Positions 17,506-26,303 of a DNA stretch of 64,000 nt are shown piece by piece. The stretch is from NCBI GenBank assembly GCA_963840565.1, contig CAWIZH010000004.1:1-64000 (forward strand), read 5' to 3'. The notes beneath the pieces are model-generated. The model ran no database searches. It was not told where the DNA came from and saw only the letters and a program-made list of their open reading frames with translations. The first letter of the stretch is position 1. Each line of letters starts with the position of its first letter. The translations under genes were made by a program, and so were the position numbers. The DNA comes from VRUE01 sp963840565. GTDB taxonomy: Bacteria > Actinomycetota > Thermoleophilia > Solirubrobacterales > 70-9.

Positions 17506-18039
17506 ATGAGCCGGATTGGAAGAAAGCCCATCTCTGTGCCCGAGGCCGTCACGGTCGAGATCGCCCCTGGCCTCGTTGCAGTCAAAGGCCCCAAGGGCGC
17601 GCTTGCCCAGACGCTTTCAAGCGACATGAAGGTCGAGCAGTCCGACGGCACCCTCACCGTCGCGCGTCCCACCGATCGCGGTGAGCACCGCGCCCTGCAT
17701 GGCCTCACTCGCAGCCTGATCGCCAACATGGTCGAGGGCGTTACCGACGGCTTCGAGAAGCGGCTGGAGATTCAGGGCGTCGGCTACCGCGCCCAGCTCA
17801 AGGGCAAGAACCTGGAGCTGGCGCTCGGCTACTCGCACCCGGTTGCGATCGAGGCCCCCGACGGAATCGATTTCGAGGTCCCGCAGCCGACCGAGATCAT
17901 CGTGCGCGGCATCGACAAGCAGCTTGTCGGGCAGGTCGCCGCGGACATCCGCAAGCGCCGTCCGCCGGAGCCGTACAAGGGCAAGGGAATCCGTTACCGC
18001 GGCGAGCACGTCGCGCGCAAGGTGGGTAAGCGCGCATGA
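17506..18039 (+). CDS. rplF: 50S ribosomal protein L6
   Basis: The protein is 177 residues with two repeated L6 domains. L6 lies near the factor-binding site. It begins SRIGRKPISVPEAVTVEI and carries KGPKGALAQTL, GVGYRAQLKGKNLELALGYSHPV and the C-terminal RRPPEPYKGKGIRYRGE. Its TGA overlaps the rplR ATG. Confidence 0.98.
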   Translation: MSRIGRKPISVPEAVTVEIAPGLVAVKGPKGALAQTLSSDMKVEQSDGTLTVARPTDRGEHRALHGLTRSLIANMVEGVTDGFEKRLEIQGVGYRAQLKGKNLELALGYSHPVAIEAPDGIDFEVPQPTEIIVRGIDKQLVGQVAADIRKRRPPEPYKGKGIRYRGEHVARKVGKRA

Positions 18040-18389
18040 CGGTCGTTACCAATCGTCAGCGCCGCCTGCGCCGCCGCCGCCGTGTTCGCGCCCGGGTCAC
18101 CGGCACGGCGCAGCGCCCGCGCCTCTCCGTTTACCGCTCCAATCGCGGCGTTTTCGCGCAGCTGATTGACGATGGCAAGGGCCACACCGTGGCCGCCGTC
18201 AACTGGATCGAGCCGGAGCTGCGCAAGCTCACCGCAAGCGAGCAGGCCAAGCGGGCGGGAGAGCTGCTGGCGGAGCGCGCCAAGGCTGCCGGAGTCGAGA
18301 CCTGCGTCTTCGATCGCGGCGGTTACCAGTACCACGGCCGGGTCAAGGCACTCGCCGAAGGAGCGCGAGAGGGGGGCCTGGTCTTCTAG
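18036..18389 (+). CDS. rplR: 50S ribosomal protein L18
   Basis: The protein is 117 residues. L18 binds 5S rRNA with L5. The N-terminus is arginine-rich (RQRRLRRRRRVRARVTG) and is followed by RPRLSVYRSNRGVFAQLIDD and the C-terminal VFDRGGYQYHGRVKALAEGAREGGLVF. It overlaps rplF by four bases and is followed by a 29-base gap before rpsE. Confidence 0.97.
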   Translation: MTVVTNRQRRLRRRRRVRARVTGTAQRPRLSVYRSNRGVFAQLIDDGKGHTVAAVNWIEPELRKLTASEQAKRAGELLAERAKAAGVETCVFDRGGYQYHGRVKALAEGAREGGLVF

Positions 18390-18418
18390 CGCTAGTTCGC
18401 TACCTTGGACCGCTGCTT

Positions 18419-19231
18419 ATGAAGGGAATGGACACAACCAACGTCGAGACGGTCAGCCCGCGCGGGCTTGACCTGCAGGAGCGCGTGATCGAGATCAACC
18501 GCGTCGCCAAGGTGGTCAAGGGCGGCCGACGCTTCTCCTTCACCGCTCTGGTTGCCGTCGGCGACGAAGAGGGCGTCGTCGGGATCGGTTACGGCAAGGC
18601 CCGCGAGGTCCCGCTGGCGATTCAGAAGGGCGTCGAGAACGCCCGCAAGGACTTGATCCGGATCCCGAAATACGGGCAGACGATCACCCACAAGATCATC
18701 GGTCGCTATGGCGCCGGCCACGTCGTCCTGCGCCCGGCCAGCCCCGGTACCGGCGTGATCGCCGGCGGCGGTGTGCGCGCGGTGCTCGAGCTGGGTGGGG
18801 TCAAGGACGTGCTTACTAAGAGCATTGGGACGCAGAATCCGATCAACCTTGTGAAGGCGACGATGGACGGACTGATTCGTCTGCGGCGGCCCGAGGAGGT
18901 TGCTGAGCTTCGTGGTTTGACGGTTTCGCAGGTGCTTGGGGTATCCACGAACGGCTCGGCTGCGGGTCCTGTCGCGGCAGAGGACTCCTCGTCCTCGCAA
19001 GCTGCGGGCGAGGAGCCCACCGCCACGCCACCCGCAGGTGAGACGTCTGAGGCTCCGAAGGACGAGGCGACCGCTGAGGCTCCGGCAGCTGAGCAGGTGC
19101 CGAAGGTCGAGGCTGCTAGTGAGTCCAAAGTGGCCACGGAGGCGAAGGCTGAGGAGCCCGCTGCCGCTGAGGAGACGCCTGCTGCCGAGGAGAAAGCTTC
19201 TGAGGTTTCTGCAGGGGATGGTGCTTCATGA
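18419..19231 (+). CDS. rpsE: 30S ribosomal protein S5 with a C-terminal extension
   Basis: The protein is 270 residues; S5 is usually about 165-200. The core carries ERVIEINRVAKVVKGGRRFSF and GYGKAREVPLAIQKGVENARKD, then ASPGTGVIAGGGVRAVLELGG, and ends near residue 175. S5 controls decoding accuracy and mRNA unwinding. The last roughly 90 residues are acidic and Ala/Pro/Glu-rich and include the 79-bp module shared with rpsQ. ATG 18428 is an alternative start. From about 18810 the codons become noticeably richer in T-ending forms, continuing into rpmD and rplO. Confidence 0.94.
   Translation: MKGMDTTNVETVSPRGLDLQERVIEINRVAKVVKGGRRFSFTALVAVGDEEGVVGIGYGKAREVPLAIQKGVENARKDLIRIPKYGQTITHKIIGRYGAGHVVLRPASPGTGVIAGGGVRAVLELGGVKDVLTKSIGTQNPINLVKATMDGLIRLRRPEEVAELRGLTVSQVLGVSTNGSAAGPVAAEDSSSSQAAGEEPTATPPAGETSEAPKDEATAEAPAAEQVPKVEAASESKVATEAKAEEPAAAEETPAAEEKASEVSAGDGAS
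18959..19037. repeat. 79-bp coding repeat, copy 2 (in rpsE)
   Basis: It is the same module as 14737-14815 (three differences), read in the same frame, giving AAGPVAAEDSSSSQAAG in S5 against AAGPVAEEDSSSSQAAG in S17. A second short similarity (the PAAAEETPAAE coding stretch) follows further downstream in both genes, so the whole extension probably shares an origin. Confidence 0.85.
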
Positions 19232-19404
19232 GTGCTGTGAAGATCAAGCAGATTCGGTCTCTCAATGGCGCGAATCCCAATCAGAAAGCCACTTTGAAGG
19301 CGCTGGGATTGCGCGGGATCGGCAAGGCTGTGGAGCGGAAAGACAGTCCTCAGCTGCAGGGACAGCTTCATGTCGTCTCTCACTTGGTTGAGGTGAGTGA
19401 CTGA
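19228..19404 (+). CDS. rpmD: 50S ribosomal protein L30
   Basis: The protein is 58 residues, so it is easily missed. It starts at the ATG overlapping the rpsE stop and ends in TGA overlapping the rplO ATG. The pattern VKIKQIRSLNGANPNQKATLKALGL, then VERKDSPQLQGQLHVVSHLVEV, matches L30, which lies on the solvent side of the 50S subunit. Confidence 0.93.
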   Translation: MSAVKIKQIRSLNGANPNQKATLKALGLRGIGKAVERKDSPQLQGQLHVVSHLVEVSD

Positions 19405-19905
19405 TGGCTGCTGAGACGCCTCGGTCCGAGGAGATCGGGCTGCACAACTTCGAGGCCCAAGCCTGGGTCGCGCAAGCCGCGCAAGCGGATTGGTCGCGGC
19501 GAGGGTTCTGGGCTGGGCAAGACTTCGGGTAGAGGGCACGGGGGTGCCGGCTCCCGGTCTGGGTCCAAGCGCAAGATCGGTTACGAAGGCGGTCAGAACC
19601 CGATTCATATGCGGATGCGAAAGCTTCGCGGCCCGCACATGAAGAAGTCGATGCCGTTTGAGAACTTCAGGACGAAGTCGCAGCCGGTCAACCTGGCCGA
19701 CCTCGACGAGCGCTTCGACGCCGACGCCGAGGTGACGCCGGAGACGCTGAAGGAGAAGGGCCTGGCCAAGCGCTCTGATCCGGTGAAGATCCTCGCCCGC
19801 GGCGAGATCTCGAAGAAGCTGACGGTGCGAGCGCACGGTTTCAGCGCCGCCGCCAAGGAGAAGATAGAAGCGGCAGGCGGTTCCTGCCACACTCTGGAGC
19901 CCTAA
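19404..19905 (+). CDS. rplO: 50S ribosomal protein L15, frameshifted in this sequence
   Basis: The ATG at 19404 opens AAETPRSEEIGLHN and the frame then stops at a TAG at about 19531. In the next frame the expected L15 sequence follows at once: RPKPGSRKPRKRIGRGEG, the glycine-rich loop TSGRGHGGAGSRSG and GYEGGQNPIHMRMRKLRGP, to the stop at 19903-19905. One extra base at about 19449-19454 (ttcgagg) explains the break. L15 is a late 50S assembly protein. Because the downstream part is intact and conserved, I read this as an error in the sequence or, less likely, a recoding site. The stop overlaps the secY ATG. Confidence 0.88.
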
Positions 19906-21180
19906 TGCTCCGGACTATTGCGAACGCCTTCAGCGTCGCCGACATTCGCAAGAAGCTCGCCTTCACCGCGGCGATGCTTCTGCTCTACCGGCTCGGCGCC
20001 TACATCCCGGCCCCGGGGGTCAGTCTCGACGCGGTCAAGGAAGTGTCAGAGCAATTTCGGCGGTGCCGGCGTGCTCGGCTTCCTCAACACCTTCTCGGGC
20101 GGCAGCCTCTCGCGCCTCTCCCTCTTCGCGCTCGGGATCATGCCGTACATCACGGCCTCGATCATCCTGCAGCTGCTGACCGTGGTCCTGCCCTCGCTGG
20201 AGAAGCTGCAGAAAGAAGGTGAGGTCGGCCAGCAGAAGATCACCCAGTACACGCGCTACCTCACCGTCGGCCTCGCCTTCGCCCAGTCCTTCGGCTACGT
20301 CTTCCTCTTCCGCTCCTTCGGCAAGCAGGCCGGCGGCGAAAACCTGCTCGGCAACCTGACTGGGGCCAAGGTGCTGCTGATCGTGATCTCGCTGACCGCG
20401 GGCTGCACGCTGCTGATGTGGTTCGGCGAGCTGATCACCCAGCGCGGCATCGGCAACGGCATCTCGCTGATGATCTTCGCCTCGATCGTCTCCGGGCTGC
20501 CGCACGGGATTCAGGCCTGGTGGTCGAGCCCCGATCAGGTCTTCGTCGTGATGATGCCGTTCATCGCTCTCGCCGTGATCGTCGCGATCGTCTTCGTCCA
20601 GGAGGGCCAGCGGCGCATCCCGGTCCAGTACGCGAAACGGGTCGTCGGGCGCAAAATGACCTCCGGCGGTTCGACCTATCTGCCCCTGCGAGTCAACATG
20701 GCCGGCGTCATCCCGGTCATCTTCGCCGCCTCGATCATGGCCTTCCCGGCGACGATCGGGCAGCTGCTCAACACCCCCGCGGCCCTCGACTTCGCCGCCT
20801 TCGTCGGCCCCAACACATGGGCCTACGTGCTCGGCGAGGTCTTCTTCATCGTCATCTTCACTTACTTCTACACGGCGGTCACCTTCAACCCGGTCGACCA
20901 GGCCGACAACCTGAAGAAGTACGGCGGCTTCATCCCCGGCGTACGACCGGGCCGGCCGACGGCAGAGTACCTCGACCGCATCCTCTCGCGGCTGACCTTC
21001 CCTGGCGCCCTTTACCTGGGCGCAGTGGCGGCGCTGCCGACGATCCTGATCAGCCAGACGTCCGCCAACTTCTATTTCGGCGGCACCTCGATCCTGATCG
21101 TGATCGGCGTCGCGCTGGAAACCGTGAAGCAGCTCGAGGCGCAGCTGATGATGCGTAACTACGAGGGCTTCCTCAAATAA
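19905..21180 (+). CDS. secY: Preprotein translocase subunit SecY, frameshifted in this sequence
   Basis: SecY is the pore of the Sec translocon in the cytoplasmic membrane. The first frame gives IANAFSVADIRKKLAFTAAM and GAYIPAPGVSLDAVKEVSEQ; after one extra base at about 20055-20057 (in the ttt of caatttcgg) the next frame continues GGAGVLGFLNTFSGGSLSRL and runs intact to the stop. Ten hydrophobic segments can be traced, including PYITASIILQLLTVVLP and VALETVKQLEAQLMMRNYEG at the C-terminus. The full product would be about 424 residues, normal for the family. The break is probably artefactual. Confidence 0.9.
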
Positions 21181-21190
21181 GCTGCAGTCG

Positions 21191-21871
21191 ATGCTCGAGC
21201 AGAACCTAGTCCTCCTCGGCCCGCCCGGGTCCGGGAAGGGGACGCAAGGCGAGCGGTTGCAGGAGGAGCTTCAGCTCCCCTACTACGCGACCGGCGACAT
21301 CTTGCGGGCGGCGGTCCGCGAGGGGACCGAGCTGGGCCGTGCGGCGAAGGACTACATGGACCGCGGCGACCTCGTGCCCGACGAGGTGATCGTCGGCATG
21401 ATCGGCGAGCGCATCGATTCCGCCGAGGCGGAGGACGGCTTCATCCTCGACGGCTTTCCCCGCACGGCGCCGCAGGCCGAGGCGCTGGCGGCGAAGTTGG
21501 CCGAGCTGGGCCGGGAGCTGACCTCGGTGCTGCTGATCGATGTCAGCGACGAGGAGGTCGTTCGCCGCCTGGGCGGCCGCCGCACCTGCGTCGAGAACGG
21601 CCACGTCTTCCACGTCGAGTTCAACCCGCCCCAGCGCGACGGGGTCTGCGACGTCGACGGTAGTGAGCTCGTCGTCCGCGACGACGATAAGCCGGAGGTG
21701 ATCCGCCACCGGCTCGAGCAGTACCACAGCAAGACCGCCCCGCTGATCGAGCACTACGACAACCAGAGCCTGTTGCGCCGGATCGACGGCGCTGCCTCGC
21801 CCGACGAGGTCGGCGACGAGATCCGCCGCACTCTGGCGACGCTGCGCCTCGAGGCCGATGAGGCCATCTAG
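21191..21871 (+). CDS. adk: Adenylate kinase
   Basis: The protein is 226 residues. It interconverts ATP plus AMP with two ADP. The P-loop GPPGSGKGTQ is near residue 11, the AMP-binding segment YYATGDILRAAVREGTELG near residue 31 and DGFPRTAPQAEAL near residue 86. The LID domain (RRTCVENGHVFHVEFNPPQ, then GVCDVDG) is the long type and has Cys/His/Cys/Asp residues that might bind zinc, though not in the classic four-cysteine arrangement. It lies between secY and map, the usual order. Confidence 0.96.
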   Translation: MLEQNLVLLGPPGSGKGTQGERLQEELQLPYYATGDILRAAVREGTELGRAAKDYMDRGDLVPDEVIVGMIGERIDSAEAEDGFILDGFPRTAPQAEALAAKLAELGRELTSVLLIDVSDEEVVRRLGGRRTCVENGHVFHVEFNPPQRDGVCDVDGSELVVRDDDKPEVIRHRLEQYHSKTAPLIEHYDNQSLLRRIDGAASPDEVGDEIRRTLATLRLEADEAI

Positions 21872-21874
21872 CTT

Positions 21875-22642
21875 GTGTACAGAATGATCGTCAAGAAGTC
21901 CCCCGAGCAGGTCGAGAAAATGGCGGCCGCCGGCGAGATCCTGGTTCGCTGCCTGCACATGCTCGCCGCCAAGGCGCGCCCCGGCGTGACCACCAAGGAG
22001 CTCGACATGGCGGCGGAGAAGCTGATCCGCTCGCAGGGCGCCGAGCCGGCCTTCAAGGGCTACCGCGGTTTCCCCGCTTCGATCTGCGCCTCGCCAAACT
22101 CGATGGTCGTCCACGGGATCCCGGGGCACTACGAGCTCAAGCGCGGCGACGTGCTCTCGGTCGACGTCGGCGTGATCAAGGACGGCTGGGTCGCCGACGC
22201 GGCAATGACGCTGCCGATCGGCCCGATCGATCCCGAGGCGCGCAAGCTGCTCGACGTGACCAAGGCTTCGCTCTTCGCCGGGATCGAGCAGATGCAGCCC
22301 GGCAACCGGCTCGGCGACGTCTCCGCCGCGATCCAGCGGGCGGTGGAGATCGAGGGCCTCTCGATCATTCGCACCCTGGTCGGCCACGGGATCGGCCGCG
22401 AGATGCACGAGGACCCGCAGGTCCCCAACTTCGGCACCCCTGGCAAGGGGCCGCTGCTGGAGGAGGGAACGGTGCTGGCGATCGAGCCAATGGTCAACGC
22501 CGGCGGGCCGCTGGTGCGGATGGGCGAGGACGGCTGGGCGGTCTACTCCCAGGACGGCTCGCTGGCGGCGCACTTCGAGTTCACCGTCGCGGTAACGGCT
22601 GACGGCCCGCGCATCCTCACCCCCTGGCACGAAGACGCGTAG
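21875..22642 (+). CDS. map: Methionine aminopeptidase type I
   Basis: The protein is 255 residues from GTG 21875, or 252 from the ATG at 21884. It removes the initiator methionine from nascent proteins. The metal ligands are visible: D in SVDVGVIKDGW, D in ADAAMTLPIG, H in VGHGIGREMHEDP, E in LAIEPMVNAGG and E in HFEFTVAV. The last codons and the TAG stop lie within the left arm of palindromic element E3. Confidence 0.95.
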   Translation: MYRMIVKKSPEQVEKMAAAGEILVRCLHMLAAKARPGVTTKELDMAAEKLIRSQGAEPAFKGYRGFPASICASPNSMVVHGIPGHYELKRGDVLSVDVGVIKDGWVADAAMTLPIGPIDPEARKLLDVTKASLFAGIEQMQPGNRLGDVSAAIQRAVEIEGLSIIRTLVGHGIGREMHEDPQVPNFGTPGKGPLLEEGTVLAIEPMVNAGGPLVRMGEDGWAVYSQDGSLAAHFEFTVAVTADGPRILTPWHEDA

Positions 22643-22776
22643 CGAGCGGGCGGGTCTCGGGGGAATTGACCACCGCGCTGCGCGCGGTGGAACCGAGTGC
22701 GCGGCTGTCGCCGCGCAAGAAGCAGATTGCATATCGCCGCTTCGCGACATTCCCCCGAGACCCGCCCGCTCGCTAC
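22639..22776. repeat. Palindromic element E3 (core type B)
   Basis: Perfect 28-bp terminal inverted repeats (22639-22666 and 22749-22776) enclose an 82-bp interior with two strong hairpins: 22670-22677 with 22683-22690, and 22698-22705 with 22710-22717 (gcgcggc-type stem). The interior ends are shared with E4/E5 (aattga at one end, gcgacatt at the other). The left arm contains the map stop codon. The element separates map from the acylase gene. Confidence 0.8.
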
Positions 22777-22822
22777 TCCGGCTATCCTGATCGGGAGCGG
22801 TGGGCGCCGCCCTACAGAAGGG

Positions 22823-25552
22823 ATGTCCCTTGCGCCTGCTTGCCCGCTCCCTAGCTTTCTGCTTCTTCTCGTTGTTGTTCCCGTCGCCCACGCGGCCCCG
22901 CAGCCTTACGGGACCAACGACGCCGGTGGTTTCCGCAACGTGCTGCCGCCAGGCGAGAACGGGCTCGACACGCTCAGCCAGATCTTCTCCTTCCGCGGGC
23001 TCGGCACGCTGCCGCCCCACTTCGCCGACCAGCAGCCGCTCTACGAAAACCTCGTCTACGGCGCGCCTGAGCTCACGGACGAAAAGGTCCCGACCTACTT
23101 CAAGGACGCCACCTTCGGCGTGCCATCGGGGGAAGTCGCCTCGACGATCGAACCGCGCCCCGGCGTGACGATCCTCAGGGACTCCGCCTACGGCGTGCCC
23201 CATATCTACGGTGACACCCGCGCCGACACGATGTTCGGCGCCGGCTATGCGGGCGCCGCCGACCGCCTCTTCCTGATGGACGTGCTGCGTCACACCGGCC
23301 GCGCCGAACTGGCCTCCTTCCTCGGTGGCGCCAACGCCGGTGCCGACGCGTCGCAGTGGGGGTTCGCTCCCTACACCGAAGCCGACCTGCAAAAACAGCT
23401 GGACACCCTGCCGCAGCAATACGGGCCGACTGGCCTGCAGGCCGACGAAGACATCCAGAGCTATGTCGACGGGATCAACGCCTACATCACCGCGGCCAGC
23501 CACCAACCCAGCGCTGAAGCCGGGCGAGTACTCGCTTCTGAACAAGCCGATGGAACCGTGGAAGCCGACCGACGTCGTCGCGATCGCCTCGCTGATCGGC
23601 GGCATCTTCGGTCGCGGCGGCGGCAACGAGCTGAACTCGGCCCTGACCATGCAGTCGTTCCTCGACCGCTTCGGAGCCAAGGCCGGCCGCAAGGCATGGC
23701 TTGGCTTCCGCTCGAAGAACGACCCCGAAGCGCCGACGACGATTTCCCAAGCCCTTCCCCTACGAGACCCGCAGCGCCTTCACCAAGCGCGGCCTGGCGC
23801 TGCCCGATCCAGGTTCGGTGCGCGAAACGGCAGTTGCCACGGCCTCGAGCGGAGCCGGCGGGGGAGCCGGCGGTTTCGGCGCCGCGATCGAGCGCGGCCT
23901 GCGCGAAGGCGGCCACGCCTCCAACTGGGAGCTGGTCTCGGCCAAGCACTCTGCAACCGGCCATCCAATTGCGGTGATGGGTCCCCAGGTCGGCTACTTC
24001 ATCCCCCAGATCCTGATGGAGGAGGACCTGCACGGGCCCGGCATCGACGCTCGTGGCGCCGCTTTCGCCGGCGTCAACCTCTACGTCGAGCTCGGCCACG
24101 GCCGCGACTACGCCTGGAGTGCGACGACGGCGACCTCCGACAACGTCGACACCTTCGCCGAGGTGCTCTGCCGCGACAAGTTCCACTACCTCTACCGCGG
24201 CAAGTGCAAGCCGATGGAAAAGCTGGTCAGGACCGAGAGCTGGGCCCCGAACTCGATCGACCCGACCGAAGCAGGAGCGCAGACCCTGACCTCCTACCGC
24301 ACCGTGCACGGCATCGTCTTCGCCCGCGGCAAGGTGCACGGGCGCAAAGTCGCCTTTGCCCATCAGCGCAGCACCTACTTTCACGAGCCAGATTCGGTGA
24401 TCGGCTTCGGGCAGCTCAACGAACCCGGGGTCGTCACCGGCCCGTCGGGCTTCAAGAAAGCGATCTCGCACATCAACTTCCTCTTCAACTGGGGCTACAC
24501 CGATTCCGAACACATCGCCTACGCGCTCTCGGGAGCGATGCCGCAGCGGCAGGGCACCTCGCCCGACTTCCCGATTCTCGGCACCGGCCAGTACGACTGG
24601 AAGGGCTTCAAGCCAGCGAGCCAGAGCGCCGATTACCTGCCCTTCGCCAAGCACCCGCAGGCGGTTGACCCGCCCTTCCTCGTCTCCTGGAACAACAAGC
24701 AGGCGCCGGAATGGGGGGCCGCCGACGACCAGTACGACTACGGGCCGCTGCACCGCGTGCAGATGATCTCCGACAAGGTGCGCGCCGGCACCAAGGGCAA
24801 GGGCCGGATGACGATCGCCCAGCTGGTCCAGGCGATGGCCGAACCGGCGACCGAGGACCTGCGCGGCTACCGCCTGTTGCCGACGATCCTCAAAGCCGTC
24901 GGCAAGCCGAAGCAGGCTTCGCTGCGCAAAGCGCTGGCCACGCTGCGCACCTGGCAAAAGGCCGGTGCCCACCGCCGCGACCTCAACCGCGACGGGGTCG
25001 ACGAGGAAACCCCGGCGATCGAGCTGATGGATGCCTGGTGGCCGAAGCTGGTCGCGGCGGAGTTCAAACCGGCGCTGGGCAAGAAGGCGTTCGAACGCCT
25101 TCAGGGGATGATCGAGACCGGGGACCACACCGGCGGCTCACCCGACGCGCCGGACTTCTTCGACGGCTGGTGGGGCTACGCGTCGAAGGATCTGCGCACC
25201 CTCTTCGGCCCGCGCCCGAAGGCCCCCTACAGCCGCGTCTACTGCGGCGGCGGATCGAGGGTGCGTTGCCGCCAGGCGCTGCAGCGCAGCCTCGGCCAAG
25301 CCCTCAAGGTCACCCCGGCAGCGATGTACGGAGGCGGCAACGGCGAGTGCGCCGCCAACCCACAGCCATCCTGCTTCGACCAAAACCGCCCCCAGGTCAC
25401 CTCAGGCATAGACCTGGGCCCCTTCCCATTCCAAAACCGCCCGACCTTCCAGCAGGTCGTCACGCTGACGCAGCAGCTCACTCGCTCGAGGTTTCCACGC
25501 TGGGCCAAATTTGCCGCGGGAAGGGGGAGAATTCTTAGCCTCGAGCCCTTGA
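22823..25552 (+). CDS. Penicillin-acylase-family amidohydrolase, frameshifted
   Basis: This is a secreted Ntn hydrolase of the penicillin/acyl-homoserine-lactone acylase type, split over three frames. The ATG at 22823 opens a signal peptide (PSFLLLLVVVPVAHA). The small-subunit pattern VTILRDSAYGVPHIYGDTRA and GYAGAADRLFLMDVLRHTGRAEL follows. Extra bases at about 23496-23504 and 23742-23748 shift the frame. The candidate N-terminal nucleophile serine is in GHASNWELVS, followed by DLHGPGIDARGAAFAGV. It would hydrolyse an amide bond in a small acylated substrate. The 3' end is uncertain: the current frame runs into the downstream DUF2283 gene, and the +1 frame stops at 25552. It sits where infA is normally found. 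Confidence 0.75.
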
Positions 25553-25558
25553 CTGGGG

Positions 25559-25771
25559 ATGCGTTTCAGCCGGCACGCCAAGAACAAGATGCGGCTGTAT
25601 GGCGTTACCGGGAGCGAGGTCTTGGCAATTGCCTCCTCCGCGAATCGCGATGGAGAGGATCGACATGGAAATCCGCGCTACATCGGGACAATTCGAGGCC
25701 TTTCGATTTGCGTGATTCGCGCCCACGACGACCTGACCACAGTGATCACCGTCTACGATCTGGAGGCGTGA
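25559..25771 (+). CDS. DUF4258 protein, possible toxin of a two-gene module
   Basis: The protein is 70 residues. The N-terminus MRFSRHAKNKMRLYGVTGSEVLAIA matches DUF4258-like proteins, which start with an F-x-x-HAxxRMxxRGI-like motif and are often RelE-like toxin relatives. The segment IRGLSICVIRAHDDLTTVITVY resembles the final strands. Its TGA overlaps the ATG of the DUF2283 gene, so the pair is coupled. Toxin activity is inferred only from family and arrangement. Confidence 0.7.
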   Translation: MRFSRHAKNKMRLYGVTGSEVLAIASSANRDGEDRHGNPRYIGTIRGLSICVIRAHDDLTTVITVYDLEA

Positions 25772-26064
25772 TGCGAGCTGATTACGACAGCGAGGGAGAC
25801 ACGATCCAAATCGAGTTGGAGCGCGTGGGGAAGCTTGGCCATGGCGAGGAGGTCGAGAACGGCGCTGTGATCGTCGGCATCTACGAGGATCGGCCGGTGA
25901 TGGTCGACGTAATCGGGACCAAACCCGGATTCGAGGAGGCTTTGTGCATCGCGGCCCGGCGCTACGGACTGGATGCCGAAGCGCTTGCCGCTGCCGCTCG
26001 TGCGGCCGTTGCTGCACCGAATAGGCCAGTAGTCCTTGATGTCGGTATCCGCACCGCAGCCTGA
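25771..26064 (+). CDS. DUF2283 protein, probable partner or antitoxin
   Basis: The protein is 97 residues starting ATG 25771. The N-terminal half MRADYDSEGDTIQIELERV and the segment GAVIVGIYEDRPVMVDVIG fit DUF2283, small proteins commonly paired with DUF4258 genes. The second half (EEALCIAARRYGLDAEALAAAARAAV) is an alanine-rich helical tail. It is in the same frame as the end of the acylase reading frame, which makes the two look fused in a naive translation, but the paired-gene arrangement supports a separate start here. Confidence 0.7.
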   Translation: MRADYDSEGDTIQIELERVGKLGHGEEVENGAVIVGIYEDRPVMVDVIGTKPGFEEALCIAARRYGLDAEALAAAARAAVAAPNRPVVLDVGIRTAA

Positions 26065-26185
26065 CGCCTGTCGCCGTCGCGCCCCTGCTATCTTTCCCGG
26101 TCGGCCCAAGTGGGCCAGAGTTAGTGCCTGCCACCCAACTCCTGGGGTTGGCGGGAATCCTGTATTCGATACAAAGACCGGAGCA

Positions 26186-26299
26186 ATGAAGGTCCGAGCT
26201 TCCGTAAAGCCGATGTGCGAAAAGTGCAAGATCATCCGCCGCCACGGTGCGGTCTTGGTGATCTGTCAGAACCCCCGTCACAAGCAGCGTCAGGGCTAG
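26186..26299 (+). CDS. rpmJ: 50S ribosomal protein L36
   Basis: The protein is 37 residues, so it is easily missed. The sequence MKVRASVKPMCEKCKIIRR and the C-terminal CQNPRHKQRQG show the three-cysteine, one-histidine zinc motif (C-x2-C, C, H). It follows a 121-base interval after the DUF2283 gene that contains a 6-bp palindromic stem (ggccca/tgggcc) and probably a promoter. rpsM begins four bases after its stop. Confidence 0.96.
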   Translation: MKVRASVKPMCEKCKIIRRHGAVLVICQNPRHKQRQG

Positions 26300-26303
26300 G
26301 GCA

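Noticed and set aside
21206..23692. 828-codon minus-strand frame across adk, map and the acylase gene
   Set aside because: It spans three conserved plus-strand genes and an element. The translation is low-complexity Arg/Gly/Val-rich with no domain.
25553..26064. C-terminal fusion of the acylase with a DUF2283 domain
   Set aside because: The intervening translation is not conserved-looking and a coupled DUF4258 gene lies between in another frame. The in-phase reading is more likely due to a missing stop or frame error at the acylase end.
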